Below are positions 44,077 to 55,851 of a DNA stretch of 64,000 bases, in pieces. The notes under the pieces are model-generated. The model did no database searches. It was not told the origin of the DNA and worked only from the letters and a program-made list of their open reading frames with translations. The translations under genes were made by a program, and so were the position numbers. Location of the stretch: positions 394,104-458,103 of the forward strand of contig NW_022985456.1 in NCBI RefSeq assembly GCF_010093595.1, written 5' to 3'. Source of the DNA: Mytilinidion resinicola. Taxonomy: Eukaryota > Ascomycota > Dothideomycetes > Mytilinidiales > Mytilinidiaceae. Position 1 is the first letter of the stretch; every line of letters starts with the position of its first letter.

Positions 44077-44775
44077 CATGATCTCAAAGGGAGGAAGATG
44101 ACAAACCACGATAGATTGGTGCTAGATTGGCGAACCACTGTTGGGCAAGGAAGCAATTCGATCGACGTCATCGTCCCAGGGAACGTTTGGAGTCCATGAA
44201 GACACGATATTGAAGTATTGGAAACTCACAACTGAGAAAGCTTTTCGGCAAAGTCTTACTGCAGATTTTCTACTTCCCATTTTTAACAGTGACTCTTTCC
44301 ATGCATCAAAGACGCAACCGGCCGCCAAGGACTCTGAAGCATAAACCTACCCTGGTACTCAATCTCACGTGCAGGCGCACTAACATCTAAAAACAATACC
44401 CACTAATACTCGCACTACACACGTAGTCATCACAGACTACACATGTCCTACCACTCTAATCCTCGAGCCATGCGTTAAGCGTTCCGCGTCCTCTCGCACG
44501 CGCGATGACGATCCGGGAAGCACGGCGTCGAAATTAGCTTACCACGACATCGCGCCGCAAATAGCGGAAAGGGGAGGAACTGCCTAATTCCTAGCCTCTA
44601 GTGTTTCCAAGGCTCCAGCAAATGGTTCCGAACATTGTGCCACATTGCCGTGGCTGCCTATCACTGTGCCGCATGCTTCAAGAGAAAGAATGTCGTTGAA
44701 ACGCTCACGCGATGATGTCGTCGTTCGCGGCGTCGGAACCCCAGCCGAGTAGAAGGGCCGACGGGATTCTATCCC
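44077..44775. other. Left flank of the transposon
   Basis: About 700 bp. A 67-codon plus-strand frame at 44141 is not supported. No RNA gene or repeat was seen. Confidence 0.4.
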
Positions 44776-47040
44776 TTAACCCGTTGAAATGGGTCCTACG
44801 TTATCGATAAGGCTGCGGCCAATAAGAGGCTCTAATTCCTTCCTCCGTGATGAGAATTACAATAACCTGAGGCTATTCGAATTGCTTGTAGATAGCTATA
44901 CAGGCCTATTCTATGGAGTTGAGCTTTGCTAGATGTTCACTCCAACACTGTAAACCTGTACAGAATGCAATCATATAAACTGTACAACCATAATTCGTCC
45001 GAGGCGTCCTTATACGACGCTTCCAGCCATGACTATCGCCTCTTTCCTTTCTTGTAGTGTTAATAGATAGATTCGCAAGTGGCTTCCGAGCCCCATAGTG
45101 TGGTGTTGTAGTAGTACGCCTTGCCTCCTTGCAGGCAGCACAGAAGTGTTGTTTTTTAAACACCTTAGCTAGCTTATGCTCCTTAACCGGCTGCTATACT
45201 ATGTCTATTATTCCTTTTACTCCTTCTACTGTATATTGCTTGCGAACACAAATAGAGTTATAGAGGAGGGCATCGCGTAGGTTGCGGCGGAATTGGGCAT
45301 GCGAATGTTGGCGTAGAGTTCGCTCACCCACTATCCTGTAGGTGGACAGCTGGTAACAATTGCCAACTACTATATCTAATAGGAAAGAGAATAGAGGCTT
45401 CCACGTTTTCCTATAAGTCCTCTCGGTGTTGTAGTAGGACCTTAATTGGTCGGCCACGTCGACGCCGCACATGAAGAGATTGTACTCCTCTATGAAGTCT
45501 GGTATATCTAATTCCTTCCTAGCCTTATCGCCGAACACCTTCGCTGTTTGCCTGTAGCCTGTGGATATTGTAGAGGGTTGTTTTCGTAGCTTTGCGATGT
45601 AGTTTTGACCTGGCGATGTATGACGTCAGCGGCTCTGCGGTATAGTGTTGAGGACGATGTACGTACTATTATGAATTGTAGACAGGAATAGAACCACCGT
45701 GGCGTCCTTCCAGGCAAACTCTATTACCTTATGACTCCTAGATAACTCTCCGTATAGCTGGCCCCACGGAATTTGCTTATTGTGGCTTAATTTAAGGTCT
45801 GTAAGTGATGCTGAGAAGCGCTTAGCCGGCACCGTTCTTTTGGCCTTGGTCCTCCTTTTTGAGGCCTTATTAGAGGCCTTTTGATCGGCTGTGAGGACCT
45901 CCACGTCGTGTTCCTCCTCTCCAAGCTCCTCTTGTTTTGTGCGTGTAGTTCTGACCGTGCCGGCAGCTCTAATTCCAAGAGATCTTAGCCGTTTAAAGAG
46001 CTTCACACTGCTAAAGAGATTGTCCAGCCAAACTACGTGCTTGTCCGGCGGATATAGGCGCTCCTGCGTGCCTGGGCGACATTAAGTAAGCAGATTAAGG
46101 ACAACGGCTTGCGTCTTTGTAAAGCCTTTATCTAGAAAGGATGTATCCAGGTCTACAGGCCCCTTCTTGTCGCCTTTGGCATGCCATAGCCAGTTGAGAA
46201 CGTAGCCCTGATTCGCCAAGACCTATATCTTAAAGCCTTCTGGTGTAGGTTTTGATGGAATATTGACAATTTCCGGCGCTCTGCCTATGAACCTCTGTAT
46301 GGTCTTATTAACAGCTAGGTGCGGGCCTGGGCGCTAGTACCGCCGGCAGCGTACTCGCAGATGCTCCGAGAGCTTATCTACGCGGTTAAATGTACTGTAA
46401 AAGCCGTCCTGAGGCACAGGAGAGCATCGAATATAGCGCTCAAGCTGCTCCTATCGCGTCTTCGATATATAGTCGCCCACCTTGTGAGCAGCTCCCTTTT
46501 CAAGCGGCCCCCAATAGTCCTCTATGGCCGGCTCCACGGTGATTCCCATATGAATTACGACTCTAAAGTAGGCGTACAGCTCCTGCCTACACGTAGGCAG
46601 CCATGGCCTTGCCTTGCCCTCAGGGGCGTCCTCCTCCAACGCCAGGTGCGCCTCTGCATATTGATTTGTCCACGCGGTCATCCGATCTAGCATCTCATCG
46701 TCGAAAAACAAGCCAAAAAGGGCCATAGGATCGCGTCTATCAGTGCCGAGGGGGACAGCAGCTTCGCCGGGGTGGTAATAGTCGTCTATTCGAAGGGGAG
46801 TGAATTGAGGCAGAGGCCAGGGCTCTGGCGGCGGCTTTTTGGACGTTTTGGTGCGTGGATCCTTCCATTTCACATAATCGATGTTATTTGATGTTCGCGG
46901 CATTCTGTTGCATTGATTTGGGCTCAGGGAACTAGCTAATTCGACTATTTACAGCTCTGTTGATGCCTCCTGCACACCTCAGCACGGTGTTGCTGCACGG
47001 GCCTGAAAACTGGCCCGAGCGTTGCACCCCGACGGGTTAA
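44776..47040 (-). mobile_element. piggyBac-like DNA transposon
   Basis: The element lies between TTAA at 44776-44779 and TTAA at 47037-47040, the target duplication of piggyBac elements. Just inside, the ends read CCCGTTG.. and, on the other strand, CCCGTCG.., a short terminal inverted repeat. It carries one gene, the transposase relic (46903-44906). Outside, the flanks are TATCCC and GGGATA, so the inverted symmetry can be read as 10 bp beyond the CCCG. I favour TTAA as target because it is the family's rule. Length is about 2.26 kb. Confidence 0.75.
44906..46903 (-). pseudogene. piggyBac-type transposase with six in-frame stops and no indel
   Basis: One continuous frame of 666 codons from ATG (46903) to the stop at 44906. 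Parts visible: N-terminal Pro/Lys-rich segment, FFDDEMLDRMTAWTNQYAE, YFRVVIHMGITVEPAIEDYW, then the DDE core with NKTIQRFIGRAPEIVNIPSKPTPEGFK, VWLDNLFSSVKLFKRLR and EEYNLFMCGVDVADQLRSYY, and a C-terminal Cys-containing tail (HFCAACKEARR). The order is that of the DDE_Tnp_1_7 (PGBD) family. The six internal stops lie at about 46451 (TAG), 46336 (TAG), 46231 (TAG), 46083 (TAA), 45626 (TGA) and 45194 (TAG). Each is one C:G to T:A change from CAG, CAA, CGA or TGG. No frameshift occurs in 2 kb. Confidence 0.85.
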
Positions 47041-48178
47041 GGGATAAGCAGGGGCACGATGGTTCCACGCGGCCCGCAACGCATTGACTTACGAACGCGA
47101 TGGCGGTGGCTTTAACGCTTAATCGTGTTCTGAGTAATGCACGTGAGGGGAGAGGGGATGGCGGTGTTAAGAGGACACGTACTGCAGATTTATGCGTGCG
47201 TGTTTCGTGCGGCGGCGGGGTGTGGCGAAGATGCATGCATGCGCAACCCCCAGCGATCGGATTTAGAACTTTGGAAACACTGGGGGTGGTTGGTGGTGGC
47301 GGAGGCATAGGGAACACGACAACGATAGTGGAGGAGGATACCGTGGACGAAAGATAGGCGTCAGTGATGGATGACAAGCTTAGCGACTATCCCCACATCC
47401 CATCGCTATAGATGAATGCCTATTTCGAAGAGTCTCGTGAAAGCTGAATAGACTACAGAGTCATGTGCCCCAACCAATACATATACAGTACCAATAACAC
47501 GGACAAACTCTGCAGAAGCTACTGTACCCGCCTAGGTATTTCCATGCTCCCCAACCAATCCCACATGCCTCCCGCACATCACCGAAAATTCTCCTCGCAC
47601 GAGACACCGACGCCCCGAAGCACACGCCGCGATCCCCTGTGCCTCGCGCGGCGATCGAGTGGTTCGAGAGCGTTCCACCTCCGTCATCCCTGCGCCTAGG
47701 AGTGCATGTCAAGGCTAAGTTAAGCCGGATCCAGGGACCGCGTCGGCCAGGCGCAGCGATCGACGGTGACGGACCCTGCTTTTGCGCACGCGGGCCCTGC
47801 GTGGCGTTTGACGGCACCGGGACCCTTGGGAGGGGAAGGTTTACGCCTGGGGGGTCCGGGTGCGAAAGGGTTTAAAGACGGTGCCCGGCTCCCTGCGTTC
47901 TTGAGGCTTCGAGACCGCTTGATTGTTGTTGTTGAGATTCCTTCACGCCGGACTATATTCTATATTTGGAGCGTATTGGGTTCTGGATCTTACTCCTTTT
48001 CCATGTCCTTGGTTTAGAGCCTGGTTCCTGTTTTGGATATCTGCTTGTCACGATTGCCTCTACATTTCGCCTCTTCGAACTCCAAAACCAACCTATCCCA
48101 CTACTATCGATATCATTATTCTCCTGAGGTCACCCTTTACTCATCCCTCAATCACACCGTAATCACAACACAACCACA
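47041..48178. other. Right flank of the transposon and promoter of the small ORF
   Basis: About 1.1 kb. Several GC-rich frames exist, none with a recognisable motif. The last 200 bp before 48179 are pyrimidine-rich (CTCCTGAGGTCACCC..CACAACC), typical of a fungal leader. Confidence 0.4.
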
Positions 48179-48418
48179 ATGACTTCCCCACCACCCCCAA
48201 GATCCAAGTTCACGGAACTCCTCGATACCGCCTCCGCCTCTACATACAACTCCGCGCTCAATGTCAGCCTCGAAGATATCCTAGCCGAGACCCGTCGCCG
48301 CTCTTCTTCGAGCAGCGCTAGCGACATCAATAGCCCCACAAGTCTAACGGCTCCTACGGCGACAGAGGCCTCGAAGGGACGGTTACGGCGGATCAGCTTG
48401 ATGAGCAAGCATCGATGA
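48179..48418 (+). CDS. Small Ser-rich protein with a conserved-looking helix
   Basis: A 79-residue ORF with a strong start (CACAATG after a pyrimidine- and CA-rich leader). The first part, PPPPRSKFTELLDTASASTYNSALNVSLEDILAETRRR, reads as a structured, amphipathic segment and is followed by a Ser-rich linker and a basic end (GRLRRISLMSKHR) with a RRIS kinase-type site. No signal peptide or membrane helix. I do not recognise it, but start context, composition and codon use support a gene. It stands alone between the transposon and the dUTPase-like gene. Confidence 0.5.
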   Translation: MTSPPPPRSKFTELLDTASASTYNSALNVSLEDILAETRRRSSSSSASDINSPTSLTAPTATEASKGRLRRISLMSKHR

Positions 48419-49827
48419 AGCATACACGTTTAAGCCTGAAACTCTGGGGGTCGAATACGCATATGACCAGGAGGCGACGCATTTAGAAAACGACATGATG
48501 GAAGGAGTAATGGAATGGAATGGAACGGGACGGATTGGATGACTTCACGACTTCTGGATACCCAGCGCATATGCAACCGCGCTTGATTACGCGTTTAATG
48601 GATAACGAGAGGACTTGGGTTGCCTGCAAGCGACCTCGGCGTCCTTGAGTTTGGGGTTTGGATTACGGGGTTTGAGCTTCTTCACTGTGGAAATTTAGGG
48701 ATGGTGTATCTGTATGGTGTACCGGCCATGGGTGGCATGGGGTGGGGTGGGACAAAAGGAAGGGAGGCTCTAAAAGGACCATGGAAAAGCGATGACTGGA
48801 TCGTAGAGACTATTACTCCTGAGGCATAATGGAGATTTTGACCTGTCGCTTGAACTTCTTTTCTCTCCGGTGAAATGTGTTGATGTCGTCAATTCAATTA
48901 TTCTGGATCACATCACAGGTATAGCTCAGAAGAGCAAATGGCCGGGACAGACAAGGGAATATTGAATTGATGTTCTGCCAGCAAAAATCGCTTGAACGTA
49001 TGATCATGGCGAGACGCGTGACGGGAATGTCACTGATTGAGGCCGCTGAATGCTGATTGGTGGAGCCTGGCCCGCCAAGGCTATCTCTAATGCTATCCAT
49101 CTCTGCGACCGCCGGTATTCAACTTCTTCATTTCACTCTTCATCTCGAAACTATGTATAACGCCAAAAATCGCCTTGCAATACGACGCCCTTCACGAGAC
49201 CGGACAGACCAGCTATGCTGTGCCGCACTTCTGCATAAATATGGGGGAGTCGCTCGTCCAATCAATCTATACTCCGCCACAATCGATCAAAGAACCCTCA
49301 AAAATTCGTTTAATGAGGCAGCTTCAGCGCCTCTATTTCTATAATGAGGATCGCTGTTATCAATATCGCGAGGTCGTCAGGGCTCCCCTTGGAGCTTGAA
49401 GTCGTTAATGCGAAAAAGTTCAAAGCCAGGCGGAACCCGCGGCTCGGGCAGGCCCCTTGGCTTTCCCCAGGGGAACAGTGTAGGAGGTACTGACTCGGGC
49501 GAATAAGATCAATGTCAATTGGGTATCTGTTAGCATTGTGGCACAGAAAATTCTATATATAATGGCTCTGTTTACATAGGTATGTTAATGTGCAGCTTTC
49601 ATTACGGTGTTGCGGTCTGTGCGGCCTAGGCCTTCTGTTTGGGAGCGAGATTCATAAGTCGTGATTGCTTCTCCTCGTTCACTTTGAGGCCATCTTCAAG
49701 CCACTCTCCATCGGCGTGTGAACTATTTTCACCTACACGCCCATATCTAGCAACCAAAAAAAAAAGGAAAACGGTACACTACTTCCTACTTACTTAATCG
49801 GCACTCAAGTTTGCTAATAGCTGCAAG
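48419..49827. other. Gene-poor region
   Basis: About 1.4 kb. A TATATATAA motif at about 49553-49561 and an A10 tract near 49757 precede the dUTPase-like gene. Other frames here are unsupported. Confidence 0.4.
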
Positions 49828-50409
49828 ATGATTATCCCCGGACGTGTCGCACTCGCCCGTAAGGTTTTAACGAATCTGACCTCGGCCGAGCATCAAGCCC
49901 AGCCATGCGGCATCGATCTTACGCTTAAGTGCATTATGAAGTAGTCATCGCCCGGCACCATTGACTTTGATAACACGTACCGCAAAACCGCCCAGACCAT
50001 TGAAATTCCCTTCGAACTACGCTTGAAGCCCACCAGCACCACAGCCGGAACGTCACTTTCACTCAATGGGAGCACCCAGACTCCCGATGCAACCATAGAA
50101 TTCCCTCATGAACACGTGAATATCACCTGCGGCTCATACCTTGTCGAGTTCAACGAGCTTGTTGATATGCCGCTTGATCTCATGAGTCAAGTTCTAGTCC
50201 GTAGTTCACTGTTTCGATCAGGTGTGCTCATAAATGCTGGTGTCATGGATAGCGGATACAGAGGCGCCGTTGGTGCGATGCTGCAGGTGGTTAATCCTCA
50301 CGGTTTGCGATTGCTTCGGGACGCGAAGCTTGCGCAAATCGTTTTCCATCAGATGAGAGAGCCGGTGCAGGGTTATAATGGCATGTACCAAGGCCGTACG
50401 TTTGTCTAA
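49828..50409 (+). pseudogene. dCTP deaminase/dUTPase-like protein with one internal TAG
   Basis: The frame from ATG (49828) to the stop (50407-50409) is 193 codons with one internal TAG at 49942-49944 (codon 39). Recognised blocks: AQPCGIDLTLK near the start, PGTIDFDN just after the TAG, then LVRSSLFRSGVLINAGVMDSGYRGAVGAMLQVVNP, the substrate and trimer motifs of the dCTP deaminase/dUTPase fold, and a glycine-containing C-terminal arm (REPVQGYNGMYQGR). These enzymes remove dUTP or make dUMP from dCTP. The TAG is one G-to-A change from TGG, and relatives often have an aromatic residue there. Everything else is intact, so the gene is either newly dead or, in this strain only, interrupted. Confidence 0.75.
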
Positions 50410-52352
50410 AGTATGAGTGTCGTATTTTGGTCTAATTCCCAGTGTCCCAGGGTTGTACATACATACCGCTGTATAGAGAGACAACAAGCATCCCGTCCAA
50501 GTTCCATCGCATATTGATAAGACCTAACGTAGATATACTACCTGTCTCCTAGCATCATAATCTTCTATTAGAACTCCCTCCAAGAAGTTACGAAATCCGG
50601 AATGAACCGCTACCTCCCTCCTACCTAGAGGAGGGCAGCTAGGGCGACCTCTTCTTATCTAGGCTATTTTAGTCCGATATATGTAGGGTAGCCTTAGTTA
50701 ACTCAGCCTGTCCTTGGCTGGTCTAAGCCGGGCTCTTTAAGGTGTTATTTCCTCTCAAGGCCGGTGCACAGCCTTGGACGCTGTGGACCTGTGGCTGAGC
50801 AATCGACCGGTGAGCGTGGTGAGGAACTATTGGACAGCTGTTCTGCATACACGAATGAGGCTTGAAAGACTGCAGCTAGGTTGATACCCCGCTGCAATTT
50901 TTTTTCCATAAAACACGTCTACACGACCATTAGGCGTGCGGCTTTGTCTGATCCTCCCTCGCGTCTCCAAGAACTTCTACACAACCAATCTGGCATGTCG
51001 GCTCGAGGCGGGCTCTCGATGTTGTGGGGCAGTGTTGAACAGTTTTTGGGGCTTAAGAGATACGCAAGCCTGCTGTGCTCTCGGAACCAGTAAAGTTGCT
51101 TTGTGGACCTACTCTTCTGCTCACCGATGCCCTTTGCCGCGGACGCCGCAGACAAATATCAGTCACCAATTAGGAGTGCGCTGATGCTTCGATTATGCTG
51201 GAAGCATCTGCCGTGACTGGCCATCACGTATTGTTATCAACAATTCTTCAAATGTGGCTTACAGGAGCAATAAAGAGGAGAAGAGGGGGGATGCCAGCGC
51301 GAACTAGTGGTTGCGCGGATACGGGATGCATACACGTACATGAACTGATGCATGTCACTCCAGCTACAGAGGTCGAATGCAACGGGAACTTAGGCAACAA
51401 CGATCCGGTGAGCCGCGTCGACAATCCTTTACCCCGCGCTGGGAACCAATAGTTGCCATTCCATATAACCGTGGAAACGTGGTGGATTGTTACAGGGTGT
51501 GCTTTATCTCGATGTCAACTCACCAGGCAGAAACGTGTCAAAGCGCTGAAAAGCGGGACACGGTGCTCCCTAGCTAGTAAGAGGCTGGCAAATGTACTGT
51601 ACCGCAGTCCGCAGAAGGCAAACAGAGGACCTCAAATGACATGTGCTCTGAGTCGCGTGCCGATGACGAGTGGAAACGTAATCTCGATTCAGCTAAACGT
51701 GCAATGCGATGCACAAAGCTACGCCTTTCCTGCACCCGCTTTGCTACATGCGGCGTGCCCACCTTAACTGCTCAGCAAAATAGAAACATTGCGCCAATCG
51801 TACTTGGCCACATAGCACTAAATGGTACCATCACTGTGCCGCAGAGGATGGATATGCGGGCGATGAGAAGTAGATCATCTCTCGCTTCGTAACTCTCAAG
51901 TGCATTCTCTCAAGGAGCTAGGCCTCATTCAGCTTAGCGGCTCCTCCACCCCTCCCGTCTCACCGAAGCTTGGGGACTCCCACCTCAATGCCATTCGACT
52001 TCTTCAAATTTCTAGGCGAGATCTGAAACAGGATCTAGGACGAGCTTCTTTCACTTTCGAAAACTGTTGAGCCGAGCATCTTCGGTCATAACCTCACCGA
52101 GGCCTTGCCAGCTGCCACATCAGGCGATGTCGCGTCAAGCCGATCTTGTTCTTCAGCAAGTATTTATAGCGATCGGTGCGCTTTACCGTGAAGACCATGA
52201 CTATGTGACTATGCAAAATTTGGAATTATTCCTCTGGGTGTTGTTCTGGAGTTGCATTTATTGCACTGGTCTAGGTGGGCAACGTTGCGTGTCAAAATTC
52301 AGTTATTGCAATTGAAGTAGATATCTAGTTCCGCTTTCATTGGAGGAATCAA
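50410..52352. other. Gene-poor, repeat-like region
   Basis: Almost 2 kb with no supportable gene. Many short frames; none carries a motif. The region is probably decayed sequence between two broken genes. Confidence 0.4.
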
Positions 52353-54199
52353 ATGCCGGACCGGGCTAATAACTTGCATTGCATCTGCGTAACTTTGAGC
52401 AAAATCAACACGGGACCTCTCGAAAGTGATGGGAGAACCATAGCAAACTGCACCACTTGCGACTTTTTTCACATGTTACCTCCTAACACATCGCTCCCTG
52501 GGCGATCTATTTGGGACGGCCTAGGTCGAGAGACGTTCGAGCGTCATGTGCATGCGTTATCACGCACTGGTACCGTTCCCGACCCAGTCGTTCTCAAAGA
52601 AGAAGATTGGCCAAAGAGCAGCCACTGGGACATACTTCCCTTTGCTGTGGAGAAACAGCTTGCTGATGACTTGGCCTTTATTGCGGCATGCGAATATGGA
52701 GTTGGTTATGTGACAGCCGCGACTGCTGCACCAGCAACCGGTGAAGCAGGTATGACTGTGCGCCTTGCTGCGAACGAAGGAGTCTGCGATAGCGTAGAGC
52801 GTGCGATGCAGGCAGTCTTTCGCATTCTAGAGAGGTGTGCTGGTAAAAGTAAGTGCGGCTATCTATATATAAAGTCATCTAATGACATAGGTTAGGCATA
52901 TCTCGCGAGTGTTGCGCAGAGGCGATTTTCGACGCCGTTGTCAACCTCAACTTTAATAGGATTCAAGGACGATTAGCGTCTAGGTTCTTCCGACCGCCGC
53001 CTCACAAACGTGGCACTCCTCGGAAGCCGCTAGCAGACCGCGTGAGAGGACACATTGCTTCTTCCAAACCGATAAAAAGATTGTCCGAAACCTCTAAAGA
53101 TTTTGCAACGCTGTTCACTCAGGCTAATGCGTTTCATGCTTCCTTCGTCCAGCTAGAGAGCTCAAAAGATGCGGACAAAACTGAGGCCACAAAGACCGTC
53201 ATAAGGCAGGCCTTCCTGTTGACCGTAGATGGCGTATCTCTTCCTTCTCGATTAAAGAGAATAGGATATCCTGCTTCAATGGTCGATACAAGAGATGTCC
53301 GTGGGGTTAACAAAGTTGCAAACTACTGGCGTATATGTAATTCTCTTGCTCATTTTAGCCGCTTTTACCGGACTCTGTTTAGAAAGTTGCACCTTGAAAG
53401 ACTCGAGGCTTACCAGCCTCTGTGCACGCCGCTTAAAAAGTTTGTACATGCTAAAGTCCAGATGGTCGTATTATACGAGACCTCTTTGCTCAGCACATGG
53501 CCTCGCGTGATAGGCGCCTCCAAGGAAGCATGTTTCCTGTGCAACTCATTCATTAAGAGCCACGGATCATTCTATATGTTAAAGGCGCACCGCCAGATCT
53601 TTCCTTAATGGACAGTGCCCGACCTTAGGGAATATAACCCTAAGACGCTAGATCGACTTCGGAGCGCGCTGATAGTAGTTGATAGGAGCGTTCAGTACAA
53701 GCTTAAAAAGAAACGCAGCTTCCGGCCTTTCCCTTTACAAAGCTCTATTAATTTGGACAAGCTGATGCTCCCAACACCTTCTGCAACTATAATCCACTCT
53801 TCGGCATCCAACACTGCGTATAAATCGTCACCAGCCGGACCACCCACAATATCCCGACTGCCGGCTCTAACACCGACGACGGAGCTGGGCAATAGCGACT
53901 TTGCCAACGCAAGGCTCACCAACACAAAATCCTCAGCTTCGCCATCATCCACGGCCTCCAGTCATACCAAGAGTCAGACCCAAAGGCAGACCAAGATCGG
54001 CTATACGACGGCGCCTCCGCTAGAGACCTCCACTGTGAAACTTCCTGCAGTGGAATATCCTGCACCTATAACAAGTCGTCTATGCGTAAAAGGCGGGACC
54101 AGCAACAGAGCTGCCCTCTCAGTAACTCAGGTTGCAGCACTACAACCTAGGATCAACAACTCATATGCCAGAAAGCTACTCTCCGAACATCAGCTGTAG
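52353..54199 (+). pseudogene. OTT_1508-like deaminase relic
   Basis: The N-terminal block (52353 to ~52830) is joined by an intron of about 60 bp to a second block that starts LGISRECCAEAIFDAVV near 52893. Next come YWRICNSLAHFSRFYR, FVHAKVQMVVLYE and SKEACFLCNSFIKSHGSF, which mark the fungal OTT_1508-like branch of the cytidine-deaminase fold. The zinc-ligand pair CFLC is present. The catalytic glutamate of the HAE motif is replaced by Lys (AAA at 53453-53455). A TAA at 53606-53608 interrupts the conserved FPQWTVPDL motif where Gln is expected. The frame is open again to 54199 with a Ser/Thr-rich tail. Both lesions fit C:G to T:A change. Fungal members are of unknown function. Confidence 0.7.
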
Positions 54200-54270
54200 A
54201 GAACCCAGCTGAAATCTCAGCTGTAGAGAACCGAGCTGAAGCCTCAGCTGTGCAGGGCTCATCTGAACTT
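54192..54270. repeat. 27-bp tandem repeat, two and a half units
   Basis: AGCTGTAGAGAACC.AGCTGAA..CTC repeats at 54192-54218 and 54219-54245, then degrades after 54246. It overlaps the stop of the deaminase relic. Confidence 0.6.
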
Positions 54271-54739
54271 ACTAGCGCGCCACCCTGGGGGTGGCCCCCT
54301 TCCTTCCCCTAGTATATATACAACTAGCTAGACGTCTATAGAAATCAGAGTTCACATCAATTTCAACCTGAGTCAGTAACACCCAATGGTCCAAACCATG
54401 CCGACTTTAAATGGCTCAGTGTTTACGCCCATTTAGATGGCTTTCCTCTTCCGACCGAAGATAATAGCAACGCAACTACCGCCACTCACTTCTTAAGTGC
54501 TGATGTCCACCTTGAGGTTCAGGAGAGTTGTGGAGCAGCTGATTAGGGGGACAAATCTAAGATCATCAGGATTAGCGATCTCTGCCCAGGAGAAGAACTG
54601 TTATTTGTTATAAGTGATAATAACTCTGACAGGGCTGAACCGGAGATGACGTTTATAATTACGGACGGACACCATCGTAAACCGGTGAAACTCAGGTGTA
54701 GGTGGTCTAACCCCACATAGACTCTAAACTCCGAGCCAG
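54271..54739. other. Gene-poor region
   Basis: No supportable gene. A TATATATACAAC motif lies near 54313. Confidence 0.35.
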
Positions 54740-54872
54740 GGTCTCCGTTCAATTAACTCAACGAGCATTTTCAGTTGATCCCGGGCCCGCGGTAGGGACG
54801 TGCCACCTGCACAGCGCTCTATAAGGACCGGGATCGACTCAATTGGGCCCTCCAGTTGATTGAACGGAGACC
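54740..54872. repeat. Foldback inverted repeat, 48-bp arms
   Basis: GGTCTCCGTTCAAT at 54740-54753 is inverted at 54859-54872. A second pair, TTGATCCCGG near 54776-54785 and its inverse near 54827-54836, lies inside. The pattern is a foldback of about 133 bp with a 37-bp loop. No target duplication could be identified. Confidence 0.65.
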
Positions 54873-55851
54873 ATGCTCCAAGCCGGTACCTTGGGTAAGG
54901 AGGCAAAACAACTTCGAGATACATGCCTGTTTTAACGCATTTCAGGTTCAGTCAAGTTTAGGTGACCTAAAAGGCATAGTATCAGACGGAAGTAGTCATT
55001 TAATTGGCTCAGAGATTGAAATTAAGAGTCCCCTTGGCATAGGACATGTATTTGGTTAGGAATATAGTAGTAGCCAAATGCGAGCCTCTCATAGACCACT
55101 TTACAACCCTGTTATATGCGACATACCAAGTGACAACGACGTCCATCCCAAACTCTGCTTCATCGAGACCAGAAAAATAAGGCCTCTCGCACAGTCAGCT
55201 CACGCTGTGGTAGAGAAGTACCTTCTTGTACCGTGGCAAACCACGTGCCTCAGCTAATAGTGCCTAACCGGATACACAAGGTGGGGTGCTGAGACTTTTG
55301 CTTACGGGTGGGGTAGGATCGTGTTGCGGCCACGTCGGGGGTGAAACCGCATTTGCTTGCGACTGTATAGGAAGGAGGATTAAATTTGAATAAAGATGCC
55401 ACTTCGAGATGTGTTGGTCACTAGTGTCATTGCTGACTACTCCAGAGTCGGATCATCATATTCCGAGCGTCCGCACAGCCATAGGCCTAACCGCCACAGG
55501 CCTAACAGCCACAAACTTGGCTTACTAAATGACATAAGTAAATTACACCGTGGTGACTATGTAGGACTTGCGGGGTCATTTTGCACTAGCCGGGATTGGT
55601 AACTGCTTCAATCGGAAGTACCGACCAGGGTGGCGGCCTTGCATGAGTTTGCGTGCGGTAGCAGCCACAAGGCTGATGACAAATTCTCAGTATAGTAGTG
55701 AGGTTGTAAGGCTCGGATAAGGCCCTTTTATGAGCATCAGGAGTAATAAGAGCTCGATAATGGTGCTGTGGCGACGGAATTCAGTTACGCCATGAAAGAA
55801 GGCTCTCCGCAAATCAGGCGCGAAAGCGACGATGCGAACGTAACTTTTAGG
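54873..55851. other. Gene-poor region
   Basis: About 980 bp, no supportable gene. A short 15-bp direct repeat, GCCATAGGCCTAACC / GCCACAGGCCTAACA, lies near 55482-55511. Confidence 0.35.
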
